Below, piece after piece: positions 8,838 through 18,300 of a stretch of DNA of 64,000 nucleotides. A model generated the notes under the pieces. The model did no database searches and was not told the DNA's origin. It worked only from the letters and a program-made list of their open reading frames with translations. The DNA is from Ligilactobacillus ceti DSM 22408 (GTDB lineage Bacteria; Bacillota; Bacilli; Lactobacillales; Lactobacillaceae), in assembly GCF_000423245.1 (NCBI RefSeq), contig NZ_AUHP01000012.1, forward strand, positions 1 to 64,000. Direction: 5' to 3'. The position numbers and the translations under genes were made by a program. Within the stretch, counting starts at the first letter, position 1. Each line of letters opens with the position of its first letter.

Positions 8838-9902
8838 ATGTTTTTAGCTTTGAAAGAAATTAAATATGAAAAATTACGTTATGGTTTAATTATTGCCATG
8901 ATTGTTTTAGTTAGTTACTTAATCTTTATTTTATCTAGTTTATCCTTAGGTCTTTCCAAAGAAAATACCGCTGCCATCGAATCATGGGATATGAAATCGA
9001 TTGTTTTAAATAAAGATGCCGACTTAAGTTTACGACAATCTTTAATTACCAAGGAACAAGCTCATGATTTAAATCTTGGGAACAAACAAGCTTTACTAGG
9101 GCAAGCTGGAATTGTCGTTAAAGGCCGAAATCACGAAAAAGTCGCTAGTCAATTTCTCGGAATTGAGTCCGATAGTTTTTTAGCTCATGATTTAACATTA
9201 ACTAGCGGTCATAAACCTACCAACAAACATGAAATCGTCATGGATACAGCATTCCAAGATCAATATCATTACAAACTTGGCCAATCAGTAAAACTCAACT
9301 CCTTAACTACACCATATAAAATTGTTGGTTTTACTAAAAATGCCAAAATCAATATTGCCCCAGCTATTTATGGGAAATTAAGCGCTTGGTCTGATTTAAA
9401 AAATACTAATTCCCAATTCGTAGCGAGTGCTATTGTTTCACAAACCAAAGATTTTAATCCCCATGTGGATAACCTTAAAAGCTATGCTACTAAAAAATTT
9501 GTGGATAAACTTCCTGGTTATGCCGCTCAAAATGCTACTTTTGAAATGATGATTGGCTTTTTAATGGTAATTTCTTTAATCGTCATCGCTGTGTTCCTAT
9601 ATATTATTACCATTCAAAAACTACCAAATTATGCAGTCTTACGCGTGCAAGGAATCCCTGCCAGTTTTCTAGTCAAAGCTACCATCGCCCAATCTAGCAT
9701 TCTCGTGTTAAGCGGCTTAATCATCGGTGCACTGCTAACAACTATCACAGCGTTCATTATCCCTAAAGCTGTTCCCATGGCCTTTAATTTGCCTTTACTA
9801 ACAGCCGTTGGTGGTGGTTTATTAGTGATTTCGATTCTTGGTTCTTTAATACCGGTGAAAACTATTCTCAAAGTTGACCCGGTTTCAGTCATTGGAGGTT
9901 AG
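8838..9902 (+). CDS. ABC transporter permease, FtsX/MacB type
   Basis: This 354-residue membrane protein has one N-terminal transmembrane helix (about 14-38), a large extracytoplasmic domain (about 45-225) and three C-terminal helices (about 232-255, 280-305, 320-342). That is the FtsX/MacB topology used by mechanotransmission ABC exporters. The ribosome site is AGAGGAAGAG before the ATG. It starts 21 bases after the TetR gene and ends 4 bases before the ATPase start. The product probably extrudes or detaches a hydrophobic compound or peptide; the substrate cannot be read from the sequence. Confidence 0.88.
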   Translation: MFLALKEIKYEKLRYGLIIAMIVLVSYLIFILSSLSLGLSKENTAAIESWDMKSIVLNKDADLSLRQSLITKEQAHDLNLGNKQALLGQAGIVVKGRNHEKVASQFLGIESDSFLAHDLTLTSGHKPTNKHEIVMDTAFQDQYHYKLGQSVKLNSLTTPYKIVGFTKNAKINIAPAIYGKLSAWSDLKNTNSQFVASAIVSQTKDFNPHVDNLKSYATKKFVDKLPGYAAQNATFEMMIGFLMVISLIVIAVFLYIITIQKLPNYAVLRVQGIPASFLVKATIAQSSILVLSGLIIGALLTTITAFIIPKAVPMAFNLPLLTAVGGGLLVISILGSLIPVKTILKVDPVSVIGG

Positions 9903-9906
9903 TCAA

Positions 9907-10581
9907 ATGCCAGCAATTGAATTAAAAAATGTGAATAAATATTATGGAAGTGGTTCTGCACGAGTACACGTTTTAAAAGATGTGAATTTTTCCGCTGAAC
10001 TTGGTGAAGTCGTTTTAATTTTAGGTCCCTCTGGCGCTGGTAAAAGTACCTTTTTAACCATCGCTGGTGGATTACTCACTGCGACAAATGGACAAGTAGC
10101 GATTAATGATATCAATGTCAGTCAACTTTCTAAAAAAGAACAAAACAATTTACGTCTGAATGAAATTGGGTTTATTTTACAATCATATAATTTAGTCCCT
10201 TTTTTAACAGTTAATGAACAATTTAAATTAGTTGATAAAGTTAAAAAATCCGGCAATCTATCATCTGCAGCTATGCATCAATTGGCCGAAAAACTCGACA
10301 TTGTCAATCTCCAACACAAATACCCCAGTGAATTATCTGGTGGACAAAAACAACGTGTTGCTTTACAACGCGCTCTCTATACCGACCCTACGATCGTTTT
10401 AGCTGATGAGCCAACTGCCGCTTTAGATTCACAACGTGTGACAGAAGTTGGACAACTTTTAAAAGATTTAGCCAAATCGCAAAATAAAGCTGTCATTGTC
10501 GTGACACATGATTTACGTTTAACCGATCATGCGGATAAAATTTATGATTTAAATGATGGTCAATTAACTTTAAGATCTTAA
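9907..10581 (+). CDS. ABC transporter ATP-binding protein, MacB/LolD type
   Basis: The 224-residue ATPase partners the preceding permease. Motifs are Walker A GPSGAGKST (near residue 40), Q-loop LQSYNLVPFL, signature LSGGQKQR, Walker B VLADEPTAALD and the switch His in VVTHD. The size and the SYNLVPF loop match the MacB/LolD branch that pairs with FtsX-like permeases. I chose the ATG at 9907: GGAGG overlaps the end of the permease gene and lies 9 bases upstream. A strong bidirectional terminator follows, ending the three-gene operon. Confidence 0.92.
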   Translation: MPAIELKNVNKYYGSGSARVHVLKDVNFSAELGEVVLILGPSGAGKSTFLTIAGGLLTATNGQVAINDINVSQLSKKEQNNLRLNEIGFILQSYNLVPFLTVNEQFKLVDKVKKSGNLSSAAMHQLAEKLDIVNLQHKYPSELSGGQKQRVALQRALYTDPTIVLADEPTAALDSQRVTEVGQLLKDLAKSQNKAVIVVTHDLRLTDHADKIYDLNDGQLTLRS

Positions 10582-10590
10582 ATAAATCAA

Positions 10591-10625
10591 AAGGAGCAAC
10601 GTTATCTTAAATAACGTTGCTCCTT
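10591..10625. terminator. Bidirectional terminator between ABC operon and purR
   Basis: AAGGAGCAACGTTAT pairs perfectly with ATAACGTTGCTCCTT around a 5-base loop, and ATTTTTTA follows on the plus strand. It separates converging genes. Confidence 0.9.
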
Positions 10626-10630
10626 ATTTT

Positions 10631-11464
10631 TTAATCGTTTTTAAATACTTTATCTAAATAGTTCCCTGGGCTCACACTAATTGTTTTATCAATTGTATTT
10701 ACTTGGTCAACTTTCAATAATGATGTATATTCATCAATTACACGACGACCACTAAATGCAGCTTCTGCAAAAACAGTAATTCCGACTAATTTAGAATCAA
10801 ATTCTTCAATCATGCTCTTCATACCATTCACAGTTCCGCCGCCTTTCATGAAATCATCAACGACTAAAACATTACTTCCACGTGGAAGACTCCGTTTAGA
10901 TAATTCCATTTTTTCAATACGTTCACTGGATCCAGAAACATAGTTCACAGAAACAGTGGAACCTTCTGTAATTTTAGAATCACGACGAACAATTACAAAA
11001 GGTACGTTCAAATAACTAGATACACTTTGTGCAATCGGAACACCTTTTGTCGCTACTGTCATAACAGCATCGATTTGTTGATCAACATATTCACGGGCAA
11101 TTACACGGCCTACTTGGCGTAAAACATCTGGACGACCTAACAAATCAGAAAGATACACATATCCACCTGGTAAGAGGCGGTCTTCTTGTGATAATTCATT
11201 TGTCATATCTTCAATAAATGCACGTGCTTCTTGTTCCGAAATAGAAGGAATAAATTGCGCTCCTCCCGCAGCACCCGGAATTGTTTCTAAAATCCCAATT
11301 CCACGATATTTAAATGTTCTTTTAATAATGGCTAAATCTTCACTAATTGATGACTTTGCTGATTCATAACGTTCTGCAAAAAAAGTTAAAGAAATCAAAG
11401 TATGCGGACGTTCTAACAAATAACGTGTCATATCAATTAAACGATCACTTCTTCTTACTTTCAC
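10631..11464 (-). CDS. purR: Purine operon repressor PurR
   Basis: This is a Firmicutes PurR: an N-terminal winged helix (residues 1-75, MKVRRSDRLIDMTRYLLERP) followed by a phosphoribosyltransferase-like domain that binds PRPP. The PRPP loop is VLVVDDFMKGGGTVNGM near 205. The 277-residue length is typical. Translation starts at a GTG at 11464, with AAAGGGG about 6 bases upstream. In B. subtilis purR lies between ispE and glmU, as here. PRPP, its effector, is made by the nearby prs product. Possible self-binding boxes are described for the upstream gap. Confidence 0.95.
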   Translation of the reverse strand: MKVRRSDRLIDMTRYLLERPHTLISLTFFAERYESAKSSISEDLAIIKRTFKYRGIGILETIPGAAGGAQFIPSISEQEARAFIEDMTNELSQEDRLLPGGYVYLSDLLGRPDVLRQVGRVIAREYVDQQIDAVMTVATKGVPIAQSVSSYLNVPFVIVRRDSKITEGSTVSVNYVSGSSERIEKMELSKRSLPRGSNVLVVDDFMKGGGTVNGMKSMIEEFDSKLVGITVFAEAAFSGRRVIDEYTSLLKVDQVNTIDKTISVSPGNYLDKVFKND

Positions 11465-11785
11465 TTTAACACCCCTTTTAATTGACTTTATTTCTCTTTT
11501 TTATCTTCGTGTTACTCGGCGTTCTTCTTACGTATTTATACCATATTACACCTTTAAAAAACATAAATAATTCGGTTTTTATTCAAAAACAAAGGTTTTT
11601 ACAGTTATTTATCTCAAAATATTCTGTTTTTGTATAATGTTCGCCTTTTAAACACAGCCCTTTTAAATTATCATTTCACTTCATGATTGTCAACTGATTT
11701 GTTAAGCGTTTCTCCAAAAGTAGTTGCTTAATTTTTTCAGAGTTGCTATCGTGAAGATAATAAATTATTTAAAGTGGTGATTAAG
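11465..11785. other. Divergent intergenic region purR / glycerate kinase
   Basis: This 321-base gap carries the promoters for two diverging genes. Two PurBox-like pieces are visible: ATTCGGTTTTT near 11570-11580 and AATGTTCGCCTTTT near 11636-11649 (compare the inverse PurBox with core GTTCGG). They point the same way and are about 68 bases apart, unlike classic paired boxes, so autoregulation by PurR is only a possibility. No coding frame or clear hairpin was found. Confidence 0.3.
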
Positions 11786-12934
11786 ATGAAAATTGTAATT
11801 GCTCCGGATTCTTTTAAAGGAAGTTTATCTGCACAACAAGCCGCCGCAATTATCCAAAAAGCTTTTCAAAATCATTTTACAAAAGCAGAAATACTAACCG
11901 TTCCCTTAGCTGACGGTGGTGAAGGAACAGCCCAAGCTCTAGTAGCAGCGACTCATGGTTCTTTTTATGAAGTCGAAGTTTTAGATGCGTATCACAGACC
12001 GACTAAAGCTCAATTCGGTCTCTTAGGCGATCAAAAAACCGCGATTATTGAAATGGCTACTGCTAGTGGTATCCAATTCAAACCACAGCCTACCCAATCT
12101 ATTTTAGATGCGACAACTTACGGAACAGGCCAACTCGTCACAGCTGCCTTAGACTTAGGTGTCAAACATTTAATTATCGGCCTAGGTGGTTCTGCTACAA
12201 ATGATGGTGGCGCTGGTATGGCGCAAGCTCTGGGAATTCGTTTTTTAGATGCTAATCAACAAGAACTTCCTTTCGGTGGCGGTTATCTCACCGATTTAAC
12301 TACCATTGATTGTACTCACTTAGATCCACGTTTAAAAGATACAACAATCACATTAGCTTGTGATGTAACTAATCCTTTATTAGGTTCTCAAGGTGCAACC
12401 CAAGTTTTCAGCTCACAAAAAGGAGCCAATACTCAACAACAATTAATTTTAGAACAAAGCTTATCAAATTACGCTACAATTATTGCTCGTCAATTCCACA
12501 AAAATATTAATATTCCAGGAGCCGGAGCCGCTGGTGGTTTAGCGGCTGGTTTTTTAGCGTTTACACCGGCTAAAATAGCTTCCGGCATTGAAACCGTGAT
12601 TGCTGCGACCGATTTAAAACAACACCTAAAACAAGCTGATTTAGTCATTACCGGGGAAGGCAGTATCGATTATCAAACGCAATTCGGTAAAACACCATTT
12701 GGAGTCTTAAAAGCTACTCAAGAAGTCGCACCTAACTCCCCTGTCATCGGTTTAGCTGGGCGCTTAGGTTCTGATCTCGATACTTTATACGACTTAGGTT
12801 TCACCGCTTTTTTCAGTATTACTCCACAAGCAATGCCTTTATCAGAAGCTTTAGCAACAGCTCCCAAAAATTTACAACAAACAGCTGATAACTTAGCCCG
12901 ACTCATAAAATCGCAGCAAAAACCGCCTCTCTAA
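11786..12934 (+). CDS. Glycerate kinase, GarK/GlxK family
   Basis: The 382-residue protein begins MKIVIAPDSFKGSLSAQQAA, the hallmark of type I glycerate kinases, with LADGGEGTAQAL near residue 45, LGGSATNDGGAGMAQALG near 130 and GEGSIDYQTQFGKTP near 285. It phosphorylates glycerate for entry into glycolysis. The ATG at 11786 follows AGTGGTGA. The gene stands alone between purR and ispE, facing the other way from purR. B. subtilis lacks a gene here, so it looks inserted. Whether the product is 2- or 3-phosphoglycerate cannot be told. Confidence 0.9.
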   Translation: MKIVIAPDSFKGSLSAQQAAAIIQKAFQNHFTKAEILTVPLADGGEGTAQALVAATHGSFYEVEVLDAYHRPTKAQFGLLGDQKTAIIEMATASGIQFKPQPTQSILDATTYGTGQLVTAALDLGVKHLIIGLGGSATNDGGAGMAQALGIRFLDANQQELPFGGGYLTDLTTIDCTHLDPRLKDTTITLACDVTNPLLGSQGATQVFSSQKGANTQQQLILEQSLSNYATIIARQFHKNINIPGAGAAGGLAAGFLAFTPAKIASGIETVIAATDLKQHLKQADLVITGEGSIDYQTQFGKTPFGVLKATQEVAPNSPVIGLAGRLGSDLDTLYDLGFTAFFSITPQAMPLSEALATAPKNLQQTADNLARLIKSQQKPPL

Positions 12935-13009
12935 GAGGTCTTCCTTTGCAAACGTGTCAGTTATCAGTATAATTAAATTAATTCAATTTACTCAGAAAGG
13001 GGGAACGTC

Positions 13010-13885
13010 ATGGAAATCACAGAAAAAGCTCCAGCTAAACTTAACCTCTGTCTTGATACACCATTCCGCCATTCCGATGGTTCTCCAGAATGGTCAATGG
13101 TAATGACAGCTGTTGATCTCGCTGATTATGTGCAAATCACAACACATACTGATTCTTTAGCAATTTGTGTCGAAACAAATTCTGGATTCTTACCGTGTGA
13201 TCAACGTAATCTCGCCTATCAAGCAGCTAAATTACTCCAACGTAAATACAAGATTCAAGAAGGCGTCTCAATCAAGATCCAAAAAAACATCCCAGTTGCG
13301 GCTGGAATGGGTGGTGGATCTGCTGATGCCGCTGCTGTTTTACGTGGTTTAAATAAGATTTGGGAGCTCGGTCTCTCAAAAGCTGAATTAGCTAAACTTG
13401 CTTTGAGTATTGATTCAGACGTACCTTTTTGTGTTTATAGCACACCAGCTCACGTCACAGGAAAAGGTGAAATTATCACACCGCTACCCAAACTACCTCA
13501 AATGTGGATTGTAATCGCTAAAATGAAAACAAGTGTCTCGACACCCAAAATTTTACGCAGTATTGATTATGATACATTACCACATCAAAATGTTGATGCT
13601 GTTGTTCAAGCCATCAAAAATAATGATCCACAAAATTTATGCCAACATATGGGGAATAGTTTAGAAGCTGTGACATCTCAACGTCACCCTAATATCTTAG
13701 TTTTAAAAGAAAAAATGTTAAAATTTGGTGCTGATGCAGCTGTTATGAGTGGGTCCGGCCCGACGGTTTTTGGTATTTGTAAAAAACATTCTCGAGCCCA
13801 ACATCTCTACAATAGTCTCAAAGGCTTTTGCCAAAATGTTTATCTTGTACGACCAATTGATTTACAACAATCAGAAGAACATTAA
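13010..13885 (+). CDS. ispE: 4-diphosphocytidyl-2-C-methyl-D-erythritol kinase (IspE)
   Basis: This is a GHMP kinase of 291 residues. It opens EKAPAKLNLCLD, has the ATP-binding motif PVAAGMGGGSADAAAVLRGL near residue 93 and ends with the MSGSGPTVFG motif near 243. AAGGGGG precedes the ATG. IspE catalyses a step of the MEP isoprenoid pathway. Yet this genome encodes HMG-CoA reductase at 24.5 kb, pointing to the mevalonate pathway. A lone ispE kept beside veg, ksgA and purR is known in lactobacilli and may serve another purpose. Compared with B. subtilis the gene is inverted relative to veg and purR. Confidence 0.92.
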   Translation: MEITEKAPAKLNLCLDTPFRHSDGSPEWSMVMTAVDLADYVQITTHTDSLAICVETNSGFLPCDQRNLAYQAAKLLQRKYKIQEGVSIKIQKNIPVAAGMGGGSADAAAVLRGLNKIWELGLSKAELAKLALSIDSDVPFCVYSTPAHVTGKGEIITPLPKLPQMWIVIAKMKTSVSTPKILRSIDYDTLPHQNVDAVVQAIKNNDPQNLCQHMGNSLEAVTSQRHPNILVLKEKMLKFGADAAVMSGSGPTVFGICKKHSRAQHLYNSLKGFCQNVYLVRPIDLQQSEEH

Positions 13886-13921
13886 AAAGCTGTCGGAAAT
13901 ATAATTTCCGACAGCTTTTTT
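13885..13921 (+). terminator. Terminator of ispE
   Basis: AAAAGCTGTCGGAAAT pairs with ATTTCCGACAGCTTTT and is followed by TTT. It begins at the last base of the ispE stop codon. Confidence 0.92.
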
Positions 13922-13992
13922 AATGGCAAAGAAAAAAGCCCTATAAATAATTTACAAGACTCTGTTTTTCTTATTTATTGCTTTGGCATAGT

Positions 13993-14241
13993 TTATAAAG
14001 ACTCATCTTTATCGAAACTTAGTTCAATGCTCTTAGTTAAAACATCAGTATAACTATATGAAACTCTATCAATCGCATTTTCATCTTCATTGAGTTCAAC
14101 AATGAAAACAGCTGGGAAAGTTTCACGTAATATTCCACGACGAGTTGTAACTTTTTTACGACTTGCTTGTGATGTTACTGTTAATGGTTCACCAATGCAA
14201 TCATCAAGTTCTCTTTTAATTTTTGCTAATGTTCCGGGCAT
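13993..14241 (-). CDS. veg: Veg protein
   Basis: The 82-residue product, starting MPGTLAKIKRELDDCIGEPL with a basic centre (SRKKVTTRRGILRET), matches Veg, a small conserved Firmicutes protein linked to biofilm gene expression in B. subtilis. The fold is probably a small Sm-like beta barrel. It lies downstream of ksgA in the same direction, the conserved gene order. AGAGGTGAAAG upstream gives the ribosome site. A clear terminator after it was not seen. Confidence 0.9.
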   Translation of the reverse strand: MPGTLAKIKRELDDCIGEPLTVTSQASRKKVTTRRGILRETFPAVFIVELNEDENAIDRVSYSYTDVLTKSIELSFDKDESL

Positions 14242-14341
14242 TTACTTTCACCTCTTCTATAAAGAAAAGTATAACATACTTACGAAAAAATAGCAATTAT
14301 ACCATAAACAAAGGACTCTGTTCAATCTTTTTTTACTGTTT

Positions 14342-15223
14342 TTATAAATTTTCTGCCATTAAAGCATCCGATAAATCGATCAATTTAGCAATGCTTAATT
14401 TTTCAGCACGAACACCTGGTTCAATCTCTGCTTGAGCTAAAGCCGCTGTTAATTTTTCTTTTGTTTCAGGCTTTTTACCATACATACTTAATAAGTTATT
14501 CCATAAACTTTTACGACGATGCATGAAAATCCCTTTAATCATTCTTTGGAAATAATCTTCATCTTGTGCTACTAAAGTTTTATGTTTTTTCTTACGTAAT
14601 ACAACAATACATGAATCAACTTGTGGTTGCGGTACAAAGGCTGTTTTAGGCACAATAAACGCGATTTCCGTGTCCATTTCATATTGAACGGCAACTGCTA
14701 AGGACCCATATGATTTCGACCCTGGTTGCGCTGTTAAACGATCAGCCACTTCCTTTTGCATCATGACAGCCATTAATTCAACATCAATTTTTTCAGCTAA
14801 TAAATGCATAATAATTGGTGTAGTAATGTAATATGGTAAATTCGCAACCAATTTTAAATTCTTTTGTTCTGAAAAATTATCAGCTAACAATTTATTCAAA
14901 TCAGCTTTTAAAACATCTTGATGAACCACTTTAACATTAGAATAATCAGCTAATGTTTCATCAAGTACTGGTAATAAACGTTGATCAATTTCTAACGCTA
15001 AAACTTGATTAGCATTTAAGGCAATTTGTTCTGTTAAAGCCCCAATCCCAGGTCCAATTTCTAAAACGTTATCGTCTTTCGTAACATCAGCAGCTGCCAC
15101 GATTTTCTTTAAAATATTTAAATCTGTTAAAAAATTTTGTCCTAAACTCTTTTTAAAAGCCAGGCCATATGTTTCCATGATCGCCCGCGTTCTTGTTGGT
15201 GATCCAATTTCTGGTTTGTTCAT
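14342..15223 (-). CDS. rsmA: 16S rRNA dimethyladenosine transferase (KsgA)
   Basis: This enzyme dimethylates the two adjacent adenines near the 3' end of 16S rRNA during 30S maturation, using S-adenosylmethionine. The 293-residue protein shows KKSLGQNFL at about 24-32, the SAM-binding motif VLEIGPGIGALTEQI near 55 and the catalytic NLPYYITTPI near 130. AAGGAGAATAAG precedes the ATG. In B. subtilis ksgA directly follows rnmV (with only yabE-like or yabG genes nearby); here a giant surface-protein gene separates the two. Confidence 0.96.
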   Translation of the reverse strand: MNKPEIGSPTRTRAIMETYGLAFKKSLGQNFLTDLNILKKIVAAADVTKDDNVLEIGPGIGALTEQIALNANQVLALEIDQRLLPVLDETLADYSNVKVVHQDVLKADLNKLLADNFSEQKNLKLVANLPYYITTPIIMHLLAEKIDVELMAVMMQKEVADRLTAQPGSKSYGSLAVAVQYEMDTEIAFIVPKTAFVPQPQVDSCIVVLRKKKHKTLVAQDEDYFQRMIKGIFMHRRKSLWNNLLSMYGKKPETKEKLTAALAQAEIEPGVRAEKLSIAKLIDLSDALMAENL

Positions 15224-15288
15224 CTTATTCTCCTTAATTCTTCCAATCCGCTCTGAAAATTAGCGCTTTGTTTTGATTTTATCACAAA

Positions 15289-15324
15289 AAAGACTTACAT
15301 GATATTCCTACCATGTAAGTCTTT
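15289..15324 (-). terminator. Terminator of the SEC10/PgrA surface-protein gene
   Basis: AAAGACTTACATG pairs perfectly with CATGTAAGTCTTT around a 10-base loop; TTTTTTGTG follows in the minus direction. Confidence 0.9.
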
Positions 15325-15335
15325 CATTTTAAATC

Positions 15336-18300
15336 TTAGCTATCTTGACGTTTTTTACGTGTTCCAAATAATGTTGTTAATCCAAATAAACTTAATAAAG
15401 CTACTCCCCAACCGGCTTTAGCTGGTGTCTGAACTTCACCTGTTTTTGGTAATGTTTTACCTTTTTGATCAACTTTATTTAACGCATCATTCATTGCTTG
15501 ACGTTTTTGGAAAGCTTTTAAATGTTCTCTAGCCACTGCAAGTGCTTTTTTAGCGGCATCTAATTTTTCATTAGCTTCATCAAGAGCTTTTTGTGTTGTT
15601 TGAGCTGCGGCTTGTTTTTGTTTAACATCTTCTTTGGCATCTTGAACAGCTTGTTCTTTAGCTTTCACATCATCTTGAGCTTGTTTCAAAATTTTATCAG
15701 CATTTTTCAAGTTTTTCACTCTTAATTGCATTGCTGCTAAAGTTGTTTCTTCTTCTTGCAAATGAGTTTGAGCTTGAGTTGCAGCCTGTGCTGTTTGTTC
15801 TTCTTTTTGAGTTGCATCATCAACTTTTTGTTGATCTTGTTGTTGTGTTTGTTGTTCTGCTGTTAATGTTTGTTGTTCTTGTTGTAATTGTTGTTCAAGT
15901 TTTTGTTTTTGTTGTTTCGCATCATCGACAGCTTGTTGGGCCGCTACTTGTTTGTTTCTTGCTTCATCTACTTGTTTTTGAACTTTTTGAACTTGATCTG
16001 TTGCTTGTTGAGCTGCACTTTGAGCTTGTTGTAATTGTTGTTGCACATCAGTCATACGTTGTTGTGCTTTTTGTACGTCTGCTTGCGCTTGTTGTAAATC
16101 TATTTTGTCTTGTTTTAAGATATCTTGTTTTTGTTGAGCATCTGCTTGGGCTGCTTGTAATTCAGCTTGAGCATCTTTAACTTTTTGTTGGGCTGCAGCT
16201 AAAGCAGCTGCTTTACCAGGTGCATCTTTTTTCACATTATTTAAAGTTTTTTCTGCTTGATCTTTAACTTTTTGCGCTTCATCCACAGCTGTTTGCGCAC
16301 TATCCACATTAGCTTGAGCTTGAGTTTGATCTTTTTGCGCTTGAGTTGCTTGGGCTTGTTTTGTTTGTAAGTCTTGTTCTGCAGCTTGTTGTGCTTGGGC
16401 TGCTTGATCAGCTTTATTTTTACTTGTTTGTGCTTGAGTTTGTAAAGTATTCACTTGTTTTTCAAGAGCTGCTTGAGCTTGTTTTGCTTTTTCAAGAGCT
16501 GCTTTTAATTCAGTTGCATCTTTTCCACCAGGATTTGGATTAGTACCTAATTCACGTGTTCCCGGAATACTTGGTGCAGCTGCATAACTCGTCATTCCTG
16601 TAGCTGGTGCACCTGGGTTATTCAAATTATTCATATCAGGGAATGTCGCAAAATTAAAGTGAATCCAACCGAATTTATCAATGGCAACACCTACATATTG
16701 TTGAACTGGCATACCTTGAGCATCTTTCACAAAAAGATTTGTTAATGCGTGCCCCCAATTAGAATGAGCATCAGCAAAAGTCATCCCTGCTAAAGCATGG
16801 AAAATACTTGCTTTAATATTTGCTAAATTCGTACTTGTTAATTTAAGTTGTCTAAAGACTGTAGATCCTGCATTTTCAGCATAAGAACTAACACCAAACT
16901 CTTTAGAAACTTCTTCGATAGCAGTGATATCATGACCTTCATATGCATCCATATCATAATCATCAGAATTATACATATCAGAAATTGCTTTTGAGTAAGC
17001 TACTGATCCAGTAGTTGCTTTTAACATATCAGTTAAACCACATTGACGACGCATATTATTTAACACATTCATTGTAAAGACTGTAATTTCTTCACGTGTT
17101 TTTTGATCTAAATTGTGAATATCTTTAATCTTTGTATTCTTATCAGCTTCAGTTGCTTTATAACCATCTTGGAATACAATTTCACTATTACTAATTGCTA
17201 TTTTTTGGTTAAAGTGAGCTGAACCAATTTTGGTTAACTGGTTACTAATCGTTGCAGATTTATTACCACCATATTCTTTAATTAATTTAATATATTCAGC
17301 TGGTAATTTAATTTCATTTTGAACTGCACCTTGACTCACAGCATCTAAGGCTGCTTGGGCTTTTTTCACTTGATCTTGAGCTGTTTGTAATTTACCTTGA
17401 GCTGCTTTAAGATCTTTTTCAACAGCTTGATAATCTTGTTGAGCTTGTTGGGCAGCTTGTGTTGTTGTTGTTACTTGATCTTGAGCTGTTTTAACAGCTT
17501 GATCAGCAGCCTTCTTATCAGCTACAGCTTGCGTTGCTTTATTTTTAGCCGTTGCTAAAGCTGTTTGTTTTTTAACTAAATCGGCTTGAGCTTGATCTAA
17601 AGCTTTTTGCGCCTCAGGAATTGTTGTGCCAGCTGCTGCTTGGGCTGCTTGTTCTTCAGCTTTTGCTTGGTCTAATTTAGCTTGCGCTGCTTTCACAACT
17701 TTTTCTTGAGCTGTCACAGCTACTTGCGCACTATCCACATTAGCTTGAGCTTGCGTTACTTGCAAACCTGTTGCACGTAAATCATCTTGAGCACGACCAA
17801 GTTCTTCTTGCATTAATTTTTGTTTTTTAGCTGCCTGTGTGGCATTATCTTTAGCTGTTGCCAAAGCTTGTTCTTGGGCTTTTTGTTGCGCTGTAGCTGT
17901 TTGTAAATCTTTTTCTAAACCTGGTAAATTCAAAGCATCAATAGCTGCTTGTGTTTTTTCTGTAGCAGCTTGGGCCGCTTGAACTTTTTGTTTTTGTGTA
18001 GCTAAAGCTTCTTTAGCTGCTTGTAAATCTTTTTGAGCTTGTGCATGATCTGCTTTTGGTTGTTTTGTTTGCTCTTTAGCTTGCGCCACAACTTTTTCTT
18101 GAGCTGCAATTTCAGCTTCTGTCGCAGCAATCTTTTCAGGTGTTGCTTCTTTTTTCAATTCTTGGGCTTTTTGTTCAGCTTCTTTAGCCGCTTGTAAATC
18201 TTTTTGTTTTTGCGTTAATTGTTGTTCACTTGTTTTTAATTCAGAATCTGCTTTTTGATGAGCATTTTGAGCATTCTTTTGATCTTGTTCAGCTGTCTTA

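Noticed and set aside
15731-16543. Long plus-strand open frames rich in Leu and Val opposite the surface-protein gene
   Set aside because: They are antisense shadows of Gln/Ala-rich coiled-coil codons, with no ribosome site.
15500-18300. Short periodic repeats that might suggest a CRISPR array
   Set aside because: They code for coiled-coil heptads in one frame and have no constant repeat-spacer pattern.
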